Source: Papaver somniferum
Lineage: Eukaryota; Streptophyta; Magnoliopsida; Ranunculales; Papaveraceae
Direction: 5' to 3'
NCBI RefSeq assembly: GCF_003573695.1
Contig: NC_039368.1
Coordinates: forward strand, 77,390,374 to 77,454,373
Length of the DNA: 64,000 nt
Numbering within the stretch: position 1 is the first letter of the stretch; each line of letters begins with the position of its first letter. Below, one piece after another: positions 45,767-57,794 of the stretch. A program made the position numbers and the translations under genes. Below the pieces are notes generated by a model. That model searched no databases and was not told the DNA's origin. It saw only the letters and a list, made by a program, of their open reading frames with translations.

Positions 45767-47239
45767 CTATGCTCCTTCGCGTATTTGGGAGAGGAGGACT
45801 AAATTTGATAGATACATCACAACTTCTGCTGTGAGAGGTCTGTTGCGGTAGTCTTCTTGTAAACACCATTTCGCAAGATTGAGAGCTTGGACAAGTCCAC
45901 GATGTGGATACTGTCCTTGCATGAGTGGGTCAGCAATTTCGTGGAACTTCTTCTTGTCATTAAGTAATGGCCGTGCCTGCCAAAGCCAAAATGGTGATAT
46001 GTCAAGGAAATGCATTAGAAAAAAACATGTGTTCCGTTGTCTCTGTATTGGAGTAAGCAGTAAATGGTGGGCAAAGGGAGGAAAATATTACCCATAAACA
46101 ACGTTATTGTATCCATTGATTGCCTTCTTCCCAGAGATCAACTCAAGCAAAACAACACCAAAACTATAGACATCGGATTTCAAACTGAGGCTGCCAGTCA
46201 TAGGATACTCTGGACCAAGATAGCACAATGAAAACTTTCTATTGGCCGCGGTGTGATTCAGTGTAGGACCATGTTCTGCACACCCGAGATCTGACAGCTT
46301 TGGATCATAATTTTCATCGAGTAAAATACTGGATCTTTTCAAGCCACTGTAGATTATAGGAGGATCCTTTTGATCATGCAGATACTCTAAAGCCTTGGCC
46401 ACACCCATTGCTATCTTCATCCTAGTCTTCCAGTAAAGAGGCGTTTTTCCGGGTTTAAGGTCTACAACATAGAAGATCAAGTTAGTTTTTGTAACAAATT
46501 TTACAATGTCACGATCCACAAGATGGTGAGAAACCTTACCGTGCAAATGAAGATCCAACGAACGTAATGGCATGAATTCATAAACTATGATATGATCTTT
46601 CTCTTTATCACAGTAACCAATCATCTTGACAATGTTAGGATGTTCTACGCTGTTGAGCATTTGAACCTCCGCCCACAAATCTGCCTGTTCTTCAAATCTT
46701 TTCACGGCAACTTCCTAAAAGTTTTGTTTATCGCATCAGTAAACAGTCATCGAAATCGTTTTGATGCTAGGTGTAGGTAAATAACAACATTTCTTACCTG
46801 TCCGTCTTTGAGAACACCCTTATACACTCGTCCTCCTTCACCTAATACACGTCCTGGACTGAATTTTTCAGTGGCGACAATTAGCTCTCTCGGTTTGAAG
46901 ACACGAACACTTGCATCATACTGATACTCAACCTTTTCTGCTTCAACACAATATTGAGATTCAGCTTAGTCTGCCTTGACGCCAAATTTGAAGCAATTTA
47001 ATCTAAATTCAAGATCCTCACAACCAAAAGGTCCAAAACCAATTTTCAAAACGGTCCGCGAGTTATAACCCCAAAGGTGTCACTATCCATAGACAAAAAC
47101 TCCAACAAAACAAATTATTCACAAAAACCCCATTTAATATAAACTGTTTATATTACCCTTCTAGTTTAAATCACCCCAACAAAAACAAAAATCAACCACA
47201 CTTTAATTCTTATTATATTGTCACCCCCAACAAGAAATA

Positions 47240-47825
47240 AACAACCACCAATAAGCACCGCCGCCACCGATAACCACCGCCACCACTTCCGACCACCGCC
47301 GCCACCGCCACCACCTCCGACCACCGCCAATGCCACCTTCCGCCACCGCCGCCACCGACCACCGTCGCCACCTCCGACCACCACCTCCGCCGTCGCCACT
47401 GACCACTGCCGCCGCCGCCACGCTCCCGCCGCCGCCCGCCGCTGCCACCACCGCCGCCACCACCGAACACCACCACCACCACCGCCACCACGACCACCAC
47501 CGCCGCCACCACCAACCACACACCCGTCACTGACCACCACCGCCACCATTGACCACGCCGCCGCACCGACCACCACCGCTCCGTCGCCGCCGCCGCCCGC
47601 CGCCTCCACCGATACTACGCAATTGCACCACCACTGCCAGCCACCCTACCATCCAGCACTACCATTGTCGACCACCACCGCCACCACCTCTGACCACCAC
47701 CACCACCACCACGATACTACGTAATTGCACCACCAATACCAGCCACCCTACCATTCAGCACCACCACTGTCGACCACCGCCGACCAAAACCAGCACCACG
47801 ACCGCCCACCACCACCACCTCCCAA
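47240..47825. repeat. CCACCG low-complexity tract
   Basis: Triplet-like CCACCG/CCGCCA runs open several frames on both strands (His/Pro/Thr-rich on plus, Gly/Trp/Val-rich on minus). A 100-base piece with ACTACG and AATTGCACCACCA is duplicated at 47600-47690 and 47705-47775. No gene is called. Confidence 0.75.
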
Positions 47826-47831
47826 AAATAC

Positions 47832-48020
47832 GATGAAACCGATTTTGGTTTCATCATAAATACGATGAAACCGATTTTGGTTTCATCTTGGTTTCGTGAG
47901 AAATCACCTGCAAGAAATTTTTTAAGAGGTATTATACATCTTCATGGATAGAAATACATTGTTGAAATACGATGAAACCGATTTTGGTTTCATCATAAAT
48001 AAGATGAAACCATAATTGGT
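47832..48020. repeat. Palindromic GATGAAACC...GGTTTCATC units
   Basis: A perfect 9-bp inverted repeat around GATTTT occurs three times (47832-47855, 47864-47887, 47971-47994). A fourth, damaged one lies near 48003. Each could form a small hairpin. Confidence 0.8.
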
Positions 48021-48026
48021 TTCTGC

Positions 48027-49099
48027 GCTTCAACAACAATACCACCAGTTATGTCTCAAGACCCATTACTCAGCTTCACCTAGTATATCTTTCCATCTAG
48101 GTTTACAGGAAATTCCTCATTGTATTGCAGCACTTCATTGCACCTGCAACTACAAATTCACTTCAAATCCCATACCCACTGCATTATTGCCTTCCATTTC
48201 AGTTCAAGCTCATACTTGAACACCACAAATGCTCCATCTCAGGCTCAGTTTGAACTTCAACTGGACCTGCAATATCCATATTAATTCAACCAGAGCAACA
48301 CCGGTTCCTCCATGGATTCTGATTATCACCAGATGCAGTTCATAATCACCACCAACATAGGCATCTCAGTTCTTCTCTATACTCTCAACCTGCAACTGTA
48401 CTTAAAAACCATTCTCAAGCATCAGATCAAACCATTCTTCATAGATAACCAACTCAAAGCCAACACCAGTACCACCTTCTCTATAATATTAACTTCAGCT
48501 GCAACCGGAGCTTACTAGCAGCATCAAATGAAACTCGTCACAAGACCCTGTCACTGCAATAACCATATCAAACCCATCACTGCAATAACCATATCAACAA
48601 TACCAGCAGCTACACTTGCACACTGCCAATCTGAAAGCAGCGGCAGCAACATCTCCTAGCTGACTCTACTCAGCTCCACAATCCAATTCACCACCTGCAA
48701 TTGCTTCCCATTTCAATTCTAGCCATCATTTTTCTCTATAATCCAATCCAAAATTATAAGATGAAACCATTTCATTTCCTGCAACTTCTTTTTCTCTCGG
48801 CAATAGCGGCATCTCCCATCTGCATCTTGTTCAATTCAAGAATCTATTACATCTCGATACATTGCATCCACTATGTATTGCAGCTAACTGCATCCAACCC
48901 TTGAAGCTCAAACCATACTTCCCTTCCAGTCTATCATCTGCAATTCAGACCTTTTTCTGTGCTTCAACAGCAATACCACCAGTTATGTCTCAAGCCCCAT
49001 TACTCAGCTTCACCTAGTACATCTTTCCATCTAGGTTTACAGGCAATTCCTCATTGTATTGCATCACTTCATTGCACCTGCAACTACAGATTCACTTCA
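48027..49099. repeat. 139-bp direct duplication, 934 bp apart
   Basis: 48027-48165 and 48961-49099 match almost throughout (shared CCACCAGTTATGTCTCAAG and CATCTAGGTTTACAGG). The duplication is inside the MULE-like element, in its G-poor part. Confidence 0.85.
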
Positions 49100-51056
49100 A
49101 TCTCATCCTTGGCTTCACTGCAAACACACAAGTTCCACTCATTATAGCTTCAATTAACTCAACTGACTGAAACCATTACTCCATAGTTGTAGCTTCTGCA
49201 ACAGTCACCAACTCCAGTTCCATTGCAACTGTAGCCAGGTCCTGTAGTTCAATTCTTGCAACTTTACATCTCCTGCCACAAACAAAACCACCTGCGATGC
49301 TTCCATTAAACTCTCCACCAGAAACTGCAATTGAACTTGAGGCCTGCACTTCTTTCTATCTCGCAATCCCTTCTAAACAACAACAACATGACAGACTATC
49401 CCGGCCTCCAAATTCTGCACATACTAACTTCCATTACATCCATTCTGCAACCACACTTCTTTAATTCAGTTCGACTGCTCGTCTAATGTAGCACTACCTC
49501 CATTTCAAACTCCATCAGCAACAACTTCAGTTTCAATTCAACCACCTGTAGCAGCAACTCCAACTGCCTGCACTTGAGCATCGAACATATCCAGTTAAAT
49601 GCAAGCATAACATCTCCTCCTTGAGATGTAACTGCAACTTCACAACTGCCCCACCTCAGTCACAGATTCAACACCACCATCATATGCCAATTCTTGTTAT
49701 ATGCCCATCCATCATCTCTGTAACATCACTGGTTCATTTCAGCTGGAGTTCTCTTTGCAGTTCAAAACCCATTAGATCCTGTAATTTTTACATATCCTAA
49801 CATACATCTAGGTTCATGCCTTTCAAAGCACAACTCCTCCTTCTTGCAGTTCTATCAGTAACTCCAGTTCATCTGTGACTTCATTCATTCTGCTACTTCA
49901 GTTCAACATCAGTTACACAATTTGCAAACCTTTTATTCCCTGTAGCTCATAACCATCACTCCATCTCAGTTTCTAGCTTCAGTCTCCGCCATCATTAGAA
50001 ACATTATCTTCAGCTTACTCGCCGCTGCTATCTCCATGTATTGTTCTCAAAAGCAACAACATAAACAAATCAAACCCATCTACAATTATTCTCAATAGCA
50101 GCATTTCCAGTTTCAAATCTCAGTTCAAGGAAACCCTAATACGACCCCATCTTCTCTGAATCGAACCAAAACTTCCGTTGCTCAACTGGAAATCAAATCC
50201 AAGTTAAACCTATCTTCTAAATATTCACAAACTCTTCGAATCGAATACCCATCTTTAACAAACCCATTTTCTCCTTTTCATTTTCTGATTTCTTCTCTGA
50301 TATCCACAGCAACAGAAACATCTTCTCAATCCCTTGAATTTCTCGGTTCAGAACTCAATAGTTCCTTCCATCCTCTCTCAAGATCGGACTCAATTTCATC
50401 TTCAATTTTCTCCTGCTTCAATTGTACTCATCAACAGCAGAATCAATTCGTCACCAACCCATATATGTTCTTCTTGTTCTTCAATTGTAATTACAGTTGC
50501 AACCCTACCAATTTCTTCATCCGATCTTACAAAATCATCAAAACATCACCAGATCCACCTGTGTTTCCTTCTGATTTTTAAAATGAAACTATGGTTAGGG
50601 TTTTGATTATGGTTGATGTGACGTGAAGAGGAGTTGGGGATGGTGATGTTTACGGTGGTGGAAATGGTGTTGGTGGTGAAGGAATTGAAGGAGGCGGAGG
50701 AGGGTGGTGGTAGTGGTGAGATACAGACGTGTAGTGGTGTGTCGGGGGAGAATAAAATTATTGTTGTTGTTCGTAGAGATCCATTGTTGCTGCTGGTGAT
50801 GATGGTGGTGGGAGAAGGAGACGGAAGAAAGAAGAAAAAAGAAATCAGAAAAGAAGAAGAAGAAGAAGAAGAAGAAAAGGTCAAAAGGGCATGTTTGACT
50901 TTTTTTAAAGTAACAAAAACTAAATTTACTCATTATTATTTGACTTGGGGTTTTTGTCCCAGTTTTATTTGAAACGGTTTTTATTTGGTAGAAATAATAT
51001 GACCTGTTTTTTCTTATCACTAGTTTGTTCACCTAGGGGTTTTGTCAGTAATTTTG
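49100..51056. other. G-poor then G-rich interior of the MULE-like element
   Basis: C-rich, G-poor sequence with many TTCAATT/CAGTTC words continues to about 50580. From 50580 the plus strand is dominated by GGTGGTG and GAAGAAG. Frames at 50334-50606 and 50546-51032 follow this composition. It may be a captured promoter and first exon, but I cannot identify a gene. Confidence 0.3.
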
Positions 51057-51256
51057 TTTTCAAAAAAAAAAATAGCAAAAGACCACCAACAATAAAAGCA
51101 GACGTTAATCTAGCAGGAAAAGGAAAAAAGAAGAAGAAACCAGTTTAAAACACCCATATTCAAAGAAATTAAGAAGTAAAATTAATTAAAGATTTAGAAG
51201 ATTAGCTATGTACCATAGCCATCTCTTCTCTTGGAATGTGAGAAAAACCGAAACAT

Positions 51257-51760
51257 CGGCACCGGCCAGAGAAATAAAAGTTCAATCAAGTTGTGGGATA
51301 AAAGATTTTGGAGTGTGTTGGGTTTAAGAAGTGTTTCGAAATATCAACGATCAAAACACCCAGTAGCCATTTCTTAAGCGGTCATTAATGAAAAATTTCC
51401 ATCTTCGGCAAAACTATTTATATGGTCCATGGGTTGATGTCTCACGCGGTAATTCTTACATTGGTGGCTAGATATCAGCTTCATGCTACTACTTTTGTCA
51501 TATGAGAAGATGGGTGGGACACACCATCCCACTGATCTAACAAACCCTAAAAAGAAGAAATAAATATATATTCTTCTCCTCTTTTGAATTACCATGTTTG
51601 GTATTGAGTAATTGAAATGAGACACTTCCAGGTACCTTGTCAGCGTTAGGGGACGGGATTTTGAATTTCACTGTACAAAAATAGTGTTGGATTATGTGAC
51701 ACTAGGACCTCTGATCAAACGTCAAACTATAGGGTAAAAACATGTTGTATATCAGAGTTT
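51257..51760. other. K4 5' / K5 3' flank
   Basis: It contains the unbroken version of the CACTA target (GCGGTCATTAATGAAAAATT near 51375) and the cluster-typical block with CTCACGCGGTAATTCTTACA. It serves as the reference for insertion sites elsewhere. No gene is seen. Confidence 0.65.
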
Positions 51761-53323
51761 CTACGACAATGAGCCTTTGGAAGCTAGCTCCTCTAATAAG
51801 CTAGTATTGAAAAACAAAGGCAACCAACACCAGGGGTACCCTGTGCTTCTTAAATTTGGGAGATTATACTTGAAAGAGTAGTCACAAGTCACAACTTCTG
51901 CTATACGTGGTCTTTTGTGAGCTTCTTCTTGTTGTAGACACATTTTCACAAGATTGAGAGCTTGTCCAAGCCCGCGGTACGGATACTGTCCTTTCATGAG
52001 TGGGTCAACAATTTCTGGGAACTTCTTACTGTCCCCAAGTAATGGCCGTGCCTGCAAAGTCAAAATGGTGATATGTTGAAATGTACGAGAACAAACATGC
52101 GATCCACTTTCTCTATCTATATTGGAGTTTAATGAATGATACTATAAATTACCGGTGGACAAAGAGAAGAAAAAGATTACCCATGCAACAATATGCCATT
52201 TTTCAGCAGTATAAAATTTGGTTTCATCAAGTGCCTTCCTCCAAGAGATCAACTTCAGCAAAACAACGCCAAAACTATAGATATCAGATTTCAAAGTGAG
52301 TTTTCCGCACAGAGCATACTCTGGAGGAATATAACCATATGACAGGCTTTTATCATTCGTGGTGTAAACCCATATAGGACCATGTTTTGCACAGCAAAAA
52401 TCTGACAGCTTTGGATTATAATTTTCATCGAGTAAAATGCCGGTACTTTTCAAGCCACTATATATTATTGGAGGATCATGCAGATACTCTAAAGCTTTGG
52501 CAACACCCTGTGCTATCTTCATCCTAGTCTTCCAGTCTAGAGGCTTTTTCCCAAGTTTAAGGTCTACAACATAGAAGATCAAGTTACTCCTTATACTATA
52601 ATTGATTTACCATGTTATGATCACAAGATGGTCAAAATCTTTACCTTGTAAATGAAGGTTCAATGACCGTAATGGCATAAATTCACAAACAATAATATGA
52701 TATTTTCTTTTATCACAGTATCCAATCATCTTGACAAGGCAGCTGAGCATTCGAACCTCCGCCCACAAATCTGGCTGCTCATAAAACCTTTTCACCGCGA
52801 CTTCCTGAAAAATTTAGTTTATTGGAAAACTAAACAGTCATCTATCACTTAGAAGTAAATTTGCGGTAACAACAACTCTCACCTGTCCGTCTTCGAGAAT
52901 CCCCTTATACACACGTCCCAATCTTCCTTCGCCTAGAAAACGTCCTGGGTTGAAATTATCGGTGGCGACAATAAGCTCCCTTGATTCGAATACACGAACA
53001 TTGGCAACACTATTTTGAAATTCAGCTTCGTCTGCTTCAAAACGTTGTGGAGATTCAGCTCGGCCTGCTGTAACAGGGTGTTACTAACACTAAATTCAAG
53101 CAGTAAAATCCAAATTCAAGATTCTCACAATCAAAATGTCCAAAACATATTCTCAAAAAATTAAATTTACCAGCAATAAAATTGTTAATCTACCAAAAAA
53201 AACCAATTAAACTAATTAATTAAAGATTTAGAAGATTAATGATGTACCATAACCATCTCTCTTCGAATATGGGATATGCACCTTACTAGATCTACAGCAG
53301 GAGAAAAACTGAAACCTAGCCAT
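51761..53323 (-). CDS. K5, RLCK-VII-like pseudokinase with altered C-terminus
   Basis: The exons are 53323-53248, 53064-52883, 52804-52645, 52563-52181 and 52051-51761, all in phase, giving 363 residues. The head MARFQFFSCCRSSKVHIP has a Cys pair that could be acylated. The glycine loop is GEGRLGRV and the ATP lysine is kept. Exon 3 has lost five residues before VKMIGYCD, shortening the helix C to beta 4 region. The catalytic loop is YSGLKSTGILLD (Asp and Asn both Gly) and DFG is DFC, so catalysis is not expected. In exon 5 a tandem 7-base duplication (GTCACAA twice, 51881-51894) shifts the frame. About 45 novel residues follow instead of the usual TTLSNLVSQ tail. It could be a recent pseudogene or a functional variant. 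It is the second best copy after K3. Confidence 0.75.
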
Positions 53324-53784
53324 ACCTAGAGACAAACTAATGTAAACAAATTGTGGGAGAGAAGAAGATTCAGAATTTCAGATCGTGTTTGGTTTCGAAA
53401 TTTCGGTAATGTTTCAACAATCTAAACTGTCACTTTGGTCACGCGGCCAAAAAGTCACGTTCTGATATGATGTCACGTTTTATGGCGTTAAACTTGTTTC
53501 ATTCGGTTTTTATAGGCATTGATGACTACATATGTTAATATACAACTCCCAATTGTAAAATGTGATGATCTACCTCGATACCAAAAAAAACGTTTGTGGA
53601 TTTAAATCTGCTCACATGACAAAAAAAAATTGTTCCTTAACTAAAAGTTTACATAGGGTCCAAAAAAAAATTGCACGCTAGTTCTAAATTTTTCATGAAT
53701 TCTGAATTTGCATAATGACCCATAACTTGACTCATGGCCTAACATTAGGACTTTTAAAGTCCTGAGTGTTACTGTTCAGTTGAT
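53324..53784. other. K5 5' flank / K6 3' flank
   Basis: AT-rich. The first 130 bases match other 5' flanks (ACAAATTGTGGGAG, TGTTTGGTTTCGAAA). Nothing else is recognised. Confidence 0.55.
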
Positions 53785-53936
53785 TTACCGGCTGCAGTCG
53801 CATGATTTCCAAAGCATTGCAATTAATATATTTGTGCTGTCAATTTCAACTCCCATAATTCCCCGAAGTTTCAGATTCTCTATGCACCATGATTGACGAG
53901 TCAAAACGTCGCCTTCATGTACCCCATGTAACCATG

Positions 53937-54250
53937 TTTCTTCTTGGGAGACTAAATTTGAAAGAGTAGTCGCAACTTCTGTTGAACGAGGTCTTTTGTT
54001 AGCATCTCTCAAGATTGAGAGCTTGGACAAGTCCACGATACGAATATGGTCCTTCATCGGAAGGTCAAAAATTTGTGGGAGTTTCTTATTGTCACTGGTA
54101 ATGGCCGTGCCTGCAAAGTCAAACTAGTGATATGTTAAGGAAATGCACGGCGAGCATAAGGAAGAAAAAAATTACCCACGCAACAATTGCCTTCCGCCCA
54201 GAGATCAACTCAAGCAAAACAATACCAAAACTATAGACATCAGATTTCTT
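53937..54250 (-). pseudogene. K6, kinase remnant (3' end only)
   Basis: The last part of exon 4 is present at about 54250-54177 (VYSFGIVLLELISGRKAIVAW with a GT donor). Exon 5 follows at 54111-53937 (ARPLP..., then KDHIRIVDLSKLSILRDANK in a shifted frame and KRPRSTEVATTLSNLVSQ). It has several small deletions. No N-lobe, catalytic loop or first exons are found upstream; the homology stops abruptly at about 54250. The open frame running on to 53785 is not shared with paralogues. Confidence 0.75.
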
Positions 54251-54917
54251 TGTGCCTTCTACACATAATTGAAATTGACCATGTGACCATGCGAGGAAGG
54301 AAGCCAGGTTTCTGCACTTTAGTATCTAGCCATGTTGTCAGATCCTGAATTTGATGTGACCTTGACATTACATGATACTGATCTTTTTTTTCCCTGAGTC
54401 AATTATGTGTTTGATATATAACGATTTGGTGTAACCAGCTATGTTGTCAAAGGTGAGAGCGCCTGCAAAACCGCCCAAGCGCACGGTTCGTAAAGTGTGT
54501 GCCTAATTCGAACTGTCTGCTCTCTGTTGTGGCTTATGGTTCCAACACTTTAAGACATAATACTGAGACTCTTTGTTTTCCTAATTTCTCCTCTTATGAG
54601 GCTCTCGGCGGAGCCAGGTTTTGCATAATGCGATAAGTTACAGATAGGTGCATTTGAGGGGTGTTTTTTTTTTGCTGGGTGCAATAGTTTATTAAAACAA
54701 AAAAAACGTAACTATAGGAATTACAAAAATAACTCAAAAAGCTCCTAAAAAAGGAATAAAACTAAAACAAAATAAATAAAATCAAGAGAAACTCAAAGAA
54801 ATTAATAACGTATATATCCAGCAAGAGCATGCTTATGAAACCTGGAATTAATAATCTTCTACTACTTAGTGTCTAATCTATCGACACACTGCATAAACTT
54901 TGAGGGACATGATAGTT
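54251..54917. other. Intergenic between K6 and K7
   Basis: No gene seen. An A-rich stretch (54690-54800) and a short GGTGAGAGCGCCTGCAAAAC word (54453-54472) are present but unassigned. Confidence 0.5.
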
Positions 54918-55589
54918 TCAAGAAAGGCATTGGAAGACTTTACGACGTGTAGAAAGTTGAGAAAGAAAAACAACAATTTCTGCCATGGAGGGTCTATCAT
55001 CAGGGGCAGATATACACCTGTGTGCCAAATGTAGAACATCTCGAGCTGCACCCATTGGAGCTCCTCTCATAAGAGGGTCAACTAGCTTATGATGACGATT
55101 TGCTGATAACCAAGGTTGGACCTGCAAAAAATTGAGATTCATCAAGTATAACATAATACCGACTCCAAATTAGAGAAAACCAAAAACAAATGATAAGGAG
55201 GGAAACTAGGTAACAAATTTATACCACATTCACAATGTTACTATAATGGTTCTCAAGTGCTTTCCGCCCGGTCATTAACTCAAACAAGAGCACCCCAAAA
55301 GCGTAAACATCCACTTTAGGGCTGCACATGCCATCAGCACAGTACCAATGGTCTAGATAACCTGCCGTTCCTTTGGGTTTAGAATTATATTGATCACCCT
55401 CGACAGAAGAACCAAACTTCACGAGGCCAAAATCTGCTAACTTCGGATGAAACTCTTCCCCAAGAAGAATGTTAGCGGGTTTCAGATCTCTAAATATTAT
55501 ATCATCTGAATGCAAAAACTCTAAGGCCTTAGCAATCCCCTCTAATATCTTTAACCTTTTACTCCAATTGAGAGGCTGTTCTTGAACAC
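54918..55589 (-). CDS. K7, receptor-like cytoplasmic kinase, C-lobe only
   Basis: Two exons, 55589-55225 and 55121-54918, have GT...AG borders and the same phase as exons 4 and 5 of the K genes. Unlike them it keeps every catalytic landmark: FRDLKPANILL (HRD equivalent and Asn), ADFGLVKFG, GTAGYLDHWY in the activation segment, DVYAFGVLLFELMTGRKAL, and RPSMAEIV near the end. It resembles RLCK/PTI1-type Ser/Thr kinases. The glycine loop and ATP lysine exons are not found in the next 2 kb upstream, so it is 5'-truncated or has a very long intron. The first codon of the visible part is within an exon, not a start. Sequence is much better preserved than the neighbours, which suggests recent activity or a more recent copy. 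Confidence 0.7.
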
Positions 55590-57794
55590 CTACAAGAAAA
55601 ACAAATCAAAGCGATATAATCTGAATCAGAATGCTGTACTACAAATCTAAGTTAAGGCACATAGAAAGCTGGAAACATGGATAAGTATTAAACAGGGCAA
55701 GGTAGTGAAGCACTTGGTATTAGAGTGAGCCTGCCAACCTTAAAAGAAGAACTCTTGTCAGAGGGTGCAGTTAACTGTCCTATCTTTCAACTTTAGAGTT
55801 CCCACATAGATGTTTCTCTTCATGTAGCTTTGGCAAGCAAGATAACTTTGAGGTGGAATTCTCACGACCAAGAATTTAGTTAAAGTAATTTGCAAAATTC
55901 AACAATCATATTTGATGTGTCTAATATAATTCGACTCTAAGGTTTGTTTCAAATACGGTAAAAAAAGATCACCTAATCGACATAAATGAAGATGTCTTTG
56001 TCAATCTTATAGTGTGACATCTTACTGTTATTCACAGGATAAAATCTAAGCCAGTGTTGAAAAGTTCAGCTACCACTTTAACCACCAAAGAGAATGGATC
56101 GATTGTCATGTAGCCTGATAGTGTTAGATGACTCAAATTACTCTATACCACAGTTTGCCCCCATGGACCATTCCATCCCCTGGTTTCAACCTAGAAAGAA
56201 AATTGTGTGAAGCTAAGATGCCCTCAGACTGAGCTGTAAATGATATCCCAAGTCACTGACTAGAAACAGCATTGATGTTTCTGAGTTCTCTAACCAACAG
56301 ATGCAAAACAAAAACAAGCCATTGACTTCATCAATATCAATCTTCACTCATTCTCTGATAGAAGTAATCTACCTGATGTAAGTATCCTGACAAATCAACT
56401 TCTTAAACCCTTCATGCTTTCCAGTGGACTAGTAAACACTCGTCCTACAAATCGTATTTCCCAGCAAGAAGGAGATCCATCCTACTACACCTTGTGTTCG
56501 TGATCAACAAAACCTACTTTTCATGCTTATGAGTATCTAGAGCAATCACAAGGTTAGTGTTGGGAATGTATCTTTAAAACATAAATTTTAAGACGTTTTA
56601 TTCTGCCGTGGATATCAAAAAGAAAACAAGTGTTTAAACGCGATAAGTATCATGTTTTATTCCGTTTTATAGAATTATAATTTGTATAATTTTTCTTTGC
56701 CAATTGATAATGATGCTTGGAATTTTAGGTAACCTGATACCTAGAGTTAAATTTTATGTCTGGTTTTGATGGATTAGGATTGTAACATGGATACTTTTTT
56801 TATCATGAATATCTAACATAGAAAAATATTGTTGATGTGAAACGAATTTTTTTTAACATGTTGTAGAGATGTATTTTTATCTCCTATATGGAAATGAATT
56901 GGATCTAGAAATTTTAACCTGATATATTAGACATCATGAGGGTCGTCCATGTCAAATTTCATAATTTTTGGAGTCCTAAAAATATTTTTAAAGTATTTTA
57001 GAGAACTGCACAACGTTGCTGAAAATTTCTGACGAGCAGAAATTTAGTCCTTGTTGAATTCGTTTTTATGATCTTTGTGTTGATATTTTGGATTTGTTTA
57101 TAATATGAAACTTGTAAATAAGGAACTTATCTTCAAAACCCATTTTGAAATTTTCCATTTGGATTTTTAGTTTGAGAGATGTAGTGATTTTAAATCGTTG
57201 TGTATGTTTTTCCAAAATATAAGACATATTACTTTAAAAATCATGTTTTTATTCTAGTAATTCGTACTCTTGTTTTGGTAATGAAAAGGAAGATTATTGT
57301 TAGCAATCAAACTAGTGCACCACATATGTTTGATAAAATTCTTGATGGAGAGTTATAAATATATGATGTTATAACTATATAATTTTGAATCTTTATTCGA
57401 CACTCAAGAGAAACTTGGAGTACTATATTTTATTTGATTTTCAAGTAATTATGTAAATGCATACCTTACTTATTTTCAATTACAAATGCTCACATCTAAA
57501 TGATTGTGACAGGTGAAAACTCACTTACTTGAGCAAATTTTTATTTCCCAATGAAATAAAATTGCGGGAGATTAATCGATGTGTGGAGCAATGGGGTTGC
57601 TGATTTCTTTGTTGTTGTGCAAAGAGTGGATAATGGTTTATAAGCAATTGAGGTATGGTTGATGAACTATTTGTAGTTATTATACTGATCAAATAATGGC
57701 ATTCTAAATTGAATAAATTGATTGTTCAATCTTAGAATAAAATTTTGGGAAACAAGATATTGAAAATTATTGTGTATGACAATAAACATGTGGA
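55590..57794. other. Intergenic / degraded repeats upstream of K7
   Basis: I find no exon with a glycine loop on the minus strand. 56560-57790 is very AT-rich and begins with TGTTGGGAATGTATC, which could be an LTR head. No partner or TSD is visible. No gene is supported. Confidence 0.4.

Larger units (their letters stand above)
47052..51056. mobile_element. MULE-like element in K4 intron 1
   Basis: TTTTCAAAA flanks it on both sides (47043-47051 and 51057-51065), a 9-bp TSD that fits Mutator-like elements. The K1 and K5 introns supply the uninterrupted version. The ends read CGGTCCGCGAGTTATAACCC and, inward from the right, CAAAATTACTGACAAAACCC. They share the pattern AACCCC..AGGTG but are poor inverted repeats, so the superfamily is uncertain. 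There is no transposase. The plus strand is strikingly G-poor from 47220 to about 50580 and then turns G-rich to 50880. Confidence 0.6.
45767..51256 (-). pseudogene. K4, kinase pseudogene with a transposon in intron 1
   Basis: The exons are 51256-51214, 46970-46798, 46714-46540, 46461-46092 and 45976-45767. Exon 1 (MFRFFSHSKRRDGY) has lost 30 bases in frame relative to K1. Exon 2 opens with a nonsense codon (CAA to TAA), and a 6-base deletion has shrunk the glycine loop to GEGGRV. Exon 3 is intact with the ATP lysine. Exon 4 has YSGLKRSS in place of the catalytic loop and DLG for DFG, but keeps GPEY. Near its end, 7 bases are missing relative to K3, which shifts the frame into exon 5. Intron 1 carries the 4.0-kb MULE-like element. 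It is dead as a kinase, and a full product is not expected. Confidence 0.8.

Noticed and set aside
47166..47836. Overlapping long ORFs on both strands (up to 168 codons, His/Pro/Thr or Gly/Trp/Val rich)
   Set aside because: They arise from the CCACCG low-complexity tract, which is open in several frames at once. There is no domain, start context or splice evidence.
56560..57790. LTR starting TGTTGGGAATGTATC
   Set aside because: No matching copy, primer site or duplication was found in the window.
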